A model generated the notes under the pieces. The model did not search any database. It was not told the DNA's origin and was given only the letters and a program-made list of their open reading frames with translations. Positions 18,046-22,057 of a DNA stretch of 22,057 bases are shown piece by piece. Made by a program: the position numbers and the translations under genes. Positions within the stretch are counted from its first letter, which is position 1. The number at the start of each line of letters is the position of its first letter. Origin of the DNA: Chara braunii (Eukaryota; Streptophyta; Charophyceae; Charales; Characeae). The stretch covers positions 310,942-332,998 of the forward strand of contig BFEA01000229.1 in assembly GCA_003427395.1 (NCBI GenBank), given 5' to 3'.

Positions 18046-18998
18046 AACACCCCGTGGAGCAACTGGCCCAAGGTAAAAAAAGGCATAATCAGAATAAACT
18101 TCAATAAAGGACATACGGGATATAGAAGTGGGGGACTGGAAAACAGGGCCACAACTGAGAACCATACTAAAGCACTGCCACAAGGTTGAGGAGAACATTG
18201 ATCTGCTGATCGTTATTGTCCCCCTTGATTGGGTGCACATCCTACACAAAAGGCCACGACTAATAGAAGGAGACTGGGTAGCTGCCCCAGGGGATTCAGA
18301 AAGTGTAGGCAATGTGGTGGAGGCACGAACAGACGGAACGCTGGTAAACCGCTTTCATATAGCTCACCCGATACTTCCTAGAAGTGATGCGATGGTAGAG
18401 AAATGCATATCTGCACACGCGTGCTGCGGGATAAAGACACTTGGATCACATATCAGCCAAATACTTCGTGATGGAGCTACCCTTTGACCCTGACGAATGG
18501 CAGTGGGTCCCCAGGCGAAAACCCGGGTCGAGGATGGATCTAAACTTGCACACTCTAACGGTGAAGGCCACATATCGTCTGCTACGGCCAAAGGTGAACA
18601 TAAAAGAAACAGTGAAAGCCCGATGGAGGTCACACTTGAATATAGGGATTGAGGCAATCCGCCCTATCCGATGGTTCACCGCCACAAGGTCTAGGCCTGC
18701 GAAGATGGTCTCTCTTCAATGGCAGATAGAACACTGTTGCCTGCCCACCAATGACAAGTTGATAGATCGTACATATCTGGAGCAGAAGGGGCGGGCGTTA
18801 CCGTGGTGCAAATCATGCCACACTGCTTTTCCCCCCGCAGAATCCGAAAACCATAGAGCACATATTCATGTAGTGCCCAGGGGCAGTTCTCACATGGCGA
18901 TGGTGGGATAGGATTTGGACCCTGTTGGACACTGATTCGAACTGGCCATGGGATTGAAGGGCCATATTATGCGAGGCATGGTCCTCCCCCACAGACAA
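18046..18998 (+). pseudogene. LINE C-terminal region with zf-RVT-like motif
   Basis: Plus-strand continuation after the inverted block. In frame 2 it has IVPLDWVHIL and IEGDWVAAPGD. After a frameshift at about 18430-18490 come DPDEWQWVPRRK, then SLQWQIEHCCLPTNDKL. A zinc-knuckle-like CKSC (starting 18807) is followed by H-x3-H in ENHRAHIHV; the expected last Cys is absent. In another frame follows WDRIWTLLDTDSNWPWD, ending SSPTDN at 18998. The order matches the zf-RVT tail of plant LINE ORF2. The frame is cut at 18998 by an insertion and resumes at 20822. Confidence 0.7.
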
Positions 18999-19033
18999 TT
19001 CCTTTTTTTTTTCTTTTTTTGGGGGGGAACAAG

Positions 19034-19140
19034 GCTCCAATCTATTCGTGGGGAGCAGCACGTGCTGGGAACCGGGCCCAGCGTCCCATATGAAAATTTA
19101 CATAAAATTTTGAAAGTTTAAGATATCGGGGCCATTTCCT
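19034..19140. repeat. Dispersed repeat, copy 1 (T-tract anchored)
   Basis: GCTCCAATCTATTCG, then (after an extra 31 or so bases) AGCGTCCCATATGAA...TTACA...CGGGGCCATT. It matches 19883-19949 with moderate divergence. Both copies follow a T-rich run, so on the minus strand both are 3' ends with an A-rich tail. Confidence 0.65.
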
Positions 19141-19587
19141 AGCTATGGCTAAGAAAAATTGAACTACTTAGAAAATTACTACGGAAAACTTCAGAAGAAG
19201 GCAAAATTCAGAAAATACCTCAGAACCGCCCATCAATCCTCTTTACCTCACTCCGACAAGACTTACTGCAATAGAGCCACCATCTCCGCTGCTGCTGTAC
19301 CCTATTTCCATCCTACGAGCTAGCCCCCTCACTAGTAGGATGCTTGATATCTAACCATCTACTTATCCCGCTCACCTCTTTTTTATAAAAAATTAGGAAG
19401 ACCTCCCCCTGCCAGCATTGATTGCTCCGCCAGGGGATTAACTGAGCAGAGACACCCTTTGATGATAGGTCAAATTTGAAGAATATGGAAAAATATGCAA
19501 CCCCTGGAACAATCAACCCAAACGATCCTGCCTCCATCATCGAAAGGAAGAACCTCAAGTTATTCCAGGTGGAGTTAGTAGCAGGTG

Positions 19588-19747
19588 GCCGGTACCCGCC
19601 AAGATACTCGGCGCCAATCGGGGGGTGAAATAGTGCTACCCAACACCAATCGCACCAGAGCTCGCCCTCATCAGCCGGTACCCATCGGACAGCCTAAACT
19701 ACCCAACGTCAATTGCATCTGATAAGAGCTCCCCCTAGCCGGTACCC
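19588..19747. repeat. Imperfect tandem repeat with GCCGGTACCC
   Basis: GCCGGTACCC occurs at 19588, 19674 and 19738. The two intervals share CTACCCAAC, CAAT(C/T)GCA(C/T)C and AGAGCTC in the same order. They look like two degenerate repeat units; function unknown. Confidence 0.65.
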
Positions 19748-19882
19748 GTCAAGTAGCCCTATTTCATCCCCCTCTCCGTCCTTGCAAATAATCATTTCAT
19801 GCCCCTTCCCCCTACCTCAAAACAGATCCCCCAAAACCCTACAAGATGCTTCACTTTTTTTTACTTTTTTTTTTTTTTAATT

Positions 19883-19949
19883 GCTCCAATCTATTCGAGC
19901 GTCCCACATGAATTCTTACAGAACATATGAGGTGCCGGGGCCATTACCC
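19883..19949. repeat. Dispersed repeat, copy 2 (T-tract anchored)
   Basis: Partner of 19034-19140. GCTCCAATCTATTCG runs directly into AGCGTCCCACATGAA, without the extra bases of copy 1. It is preceded by a T-rich run at 19853-19879. Confidence 0.65.
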
Positions 19950-20821
19950 GACTTCGGATAAGAATCTTTTTTTATAAAGAGCTAAAAAATTGAATACTAT
20001 GCTATATCAGCAATTCCAGCTTCCTAATCGTAGAGCAATTCCTAGCCCTCCCTATACCGGGACATTACTACTCAAGGACAGTACTGACCCGACGAACATC
20101 ATCCATAGCTGACCTCTTCTTGCCACCAAGACTATCCCCGACCCCATAGGGTGTCAAGGCGGTCCCCCCCGATTCGCCACTGGCTTACCTTCCTCCCTCG
20201 GCAAACCCCAGATCTCTATACAAGGCCTCACACTCCTGCCATTGCAGGTTACAGGGTAACACCCCATCTCCGGCCAGCGTCGTTCTGGAATCGGCAAACT
20301 AAGGGCACAGAACAGAGCTCCTCTGTCAATGTCAGTCCAGGTGCAACCATCTCTGAAATCGAATATCCTGATGAAGAAGAAGACCAGATGCTGCTCTAGC
20401 TTTCAGAACCCCAGGAAGAAGCTTCCAAGAATCACCACACAGAGAAACTTCCCTCTGCCCACAAACCCTGTTCCATGCTGCCACCACTGAGGAAAACCAC
20501 CTCGGCCCCAACCTGGAACAGACCCCCTCCTTCCCCCCATCCGTAAAGGCAGCCAATTCCCTCCTAGAGGATACCTTCGCCCTCCCCTTGTCCCTATCTG
20601 CCCCCACGGGGGTTGAAGGCGACCAACTCTCCCACCCCGGCCCCAGACAAGGACAAACCACAAATCTGCCCCACCCCCGACAGGGCAACCACCTCCCACC
20701 TTGCAGCGCCCCTGTAAAGTAAGGCTCCCCCATACCAACCCCCACCCTTCCCCAAGAATCCAAACCGTGACCACAAAAACCCTATCCCGACTGAAGCACA
20801 CCCATCAGACGAAGCAGCCAA

Positions 20822-21286
20822 CCCACTGACAAAAACAACATGTTCAAGTTAGGAAGGTGAGCGGTCATGTGGACTCTATGGAGGAAACGATGTGTACATG
20901 CTATGGAGGGTGTCCGCATAACTAGGGAAGAGGCTACGGACATGATAAGGCAATACATTCAACAAGAACTCACGGTACAATGGCAAAAAATTAAAAACCA
21001 CCTCGATTCATATCATTCAGCAAAGGACATAACACAAGCAATTCATCAATTTTCTGGAGACTGGTTGGGCAGTGAGAAAGGGGGCTGGATCGCATTTGTG
21101 GGATGGGAAGGAAAGCTCGCCCAGGAAGGCAACCACGAGGAGTTTAGGAGAGACTACCGTATGTGTTTCAGAGACTGGACCATTGTGGGCCAGGAGATCC
21201 CACTGCGACCAGCCACAGAATTCCCCGACCCCTTCCCGCCCCACCAACTGGCAATGGTGGATATGCAATGGTACAGAGCAGACTGA
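20822..21286 (+). pseudogene. LINE ORF2 C-terminal tail, after the insertion
   Basis: The frame starts in the duplicated target (PTDKNNMFKLGR), has an in-frame TGA just before AVMWTLWRKRC, and is then open to TGA at 21284-21286. MWTLWRKRC is the Trp-x-x-Trp-(K/R)-x-R-C/N signature that follows the zf-RVT in plant LINEs. The rest (EATDMIRQYIQQEL, CFRDWTIVG) is helical and unassigned. It continues the C-terminus interrupted at 18998. Confidence 0.58.
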
Positions 21287-21760
21287 ACGGGTGATACAGG
21301 GCAGGTACAGAGAAGACTGAGGACTGGTATCCAGAGGAACAGGAAGCAGCCGCTAGGGTAATATGTGTGATATGTCGGTCTGGTGCACACTGAAGAGGTG
21401 GCCCTTAGTTTGTCCAACGCAACTATCACCATTTCTCGTAGATTGGAGAGTTACCCTCAGGTCTAGTTCTCATAATAGGAAGACCAACCAACAGGTCTAG
21501 GACTATAGACAGTGATGGGACGTTGGACCCGGTTTCCAGCAGGTGATGCTCCCCACCAATAGATGGAGCAGTCCGTCAACAAAGCCTCAATCCCGGTGGT
21601 TCTCTTACCACCACTAGTACCTCCACCAGTGTTGGGAAATTAGGAAAAGTGGACGTTTTCCCATTTCCCCCGAAGAGTTCGGAGGTACCACAGGCTCGGC
21701 ATCAGTTGTATTTCCCATTACCAAAAAAAAGAAAAAAGAAAAGAAAAGAAAGAAAGGAAG
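21287..21760 (+). mobile_element. Probable LINE 3' untranslated region and A-rich tail
   Basis: 21515-21635 is repeated at 6576-6690, showing it belongs to a dispersed element. The A-rich AAAAAAAAGAAAAAAG stretch (21721-21757) is the likely tail. About 60 bases between the repeat and the A tract are not shared with the other copy. Confidence 0.45.
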
Positions 21761-22057
21761 GACGTCGGGGAAGGCCATGGAGGAGATGTGCTTACATCAG
21801 AACTCAAAGGAACGCATCTACCCAGAAACATAGCCAGTTTCATTTTTTGTATGTGTTTTGCTTTCTTTTTTTGGTGATCCGGGTTAGTGTCTTGCCAACG
21901 AGAGGCAAGGCATATTCCACGGACAGATGACACTTTGCAACAGGGGGCGCATTCTCACTCATACTCCAGATTCTGTATCTAGCTGCTTTCACGTCCAAAG
22001 TGTTGTTGCTTTTTTGTTTTCTTTTTCTTTCTTTTTTTTCTGTTGTCGTGATTACAG
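21761..22057. other. No supported gene; T-rich end
   Basis: Unassigned sequence ending in T-rich tracts at about 22010-22041. The window stops here. Confidence 0.55.

Larger units (their letters stand above)
18999..20821 (-). mobile_element. 1.8-kb insertion splitting the LINE, with target duplication
   Basis: The insertion is flanked by CCCACAGACAA (18988-18998) and CCCACTGACAA (20822-20832), a 10/11 match. The LINE frame reads PTD on both sides and continues across. Just inside the left edge is a T-rich tract (19003-19020), which on the minus strand would be a 3' poly-A tail, so a minus-strand retroposon is likely. A second T-rich tract (19853-19879) is followed by a diverged copy of the same sequence, so the insert may hold two tandem or nested copies. 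No RT or transposase motif was found. The plus frame at 20151-20399 (EYPDEEEDQ near its end) and the Pro-rich stretch after it are unassigned. Confidence 0.6.

Noticed and set aside
18930-18945. tRNA B-box-like GATTCGAACTGG
   Set aside because: It lies inside LINE coding sequence, with no A-box or cloverleaf around it.
19588-19747. CRISPR-like array
   Set aside because: Only three short repeats with unequal, related spacers in eukaryotic repeat DNA. Not a CRISPR.
20332-20801. Gly/Trp-rich minus-strand ORFs in the insertion
   Set aside because: Reverse reading of a C-rich, Pro-coding stretch; no motif and no start context.

Overview
This is eukaryotic, repeat-dominated, non-genic DNA. It has long GA/CT and CA microsatellites, poly-A, poly-T and poly-C runs, and at least five decayed transposable elements. 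There is no bacterial gene organisation and no host gene I can name with confidence. The mix suggests a large, repeat-rich plant or green-lineage genome; a charophyte alga such as Chara fits best. That mix is a Penelope-like element with an N-terminal GIY-YIG nuclease, a BED/DUF659-type hAT transposase, and a LINE with a plant-style zf-RVT tail. The organism call is inference only.

Layout. 1-1364: a minus-strand, 5'-truncated and diverged Penelope-like fragment lying between two microsatellites. 1886-2112: a GC-rich MITE with 13-bp terminal inverted repeats and an exact 8-bp target-site duplication, so hAT-like. 2249-2445: a possible exon with a cysteine cluster. 2450-6530: no supported gene, but GC-rich patches, a G17 run, a (TC)40 tract and homopolymers. 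6530-6713: a LINE 3'-end fragment. 6784-13206: the main object, a Penelope-like retroelement with directly repeated pseudo-LTRs (6784-7770 and 11989-13206). Between them lie an Arg/Ser-rich coiled-coil ORF1, a small SAP-like ORF overlapping it by ATGA, and a long ORF2 with GIY-YIG endonuclease first and reverse transcriptase after it. 13430-15806: a minus-strand hAT transposase pseudogene. 16266-21760: a LINE pseudogene carrying an internal inverted segment (about 17650-18040) and split by a 1.8-kb insertion (18999-20821) with an 11-bp near-perfect target duplication.

Most striking observation. About 80 nt before the 3' end of each of the three Penelope-like copies there is a stem-loop. The loop is almost invariant. 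The 7-bp stem differs between the close pair and the diverged minus-strand copy at four base pairs, and every change is compensatory. This is direct covariation evidence for a conserved RNA structure in the 3' region of this retroelement family.

None of the coding regions looks intact. ORF1, ORF2, hAT and LINE all carry in-frame stops and frameshifts, and the LINE has lost its catalytic aspartates (FADD to FANN).
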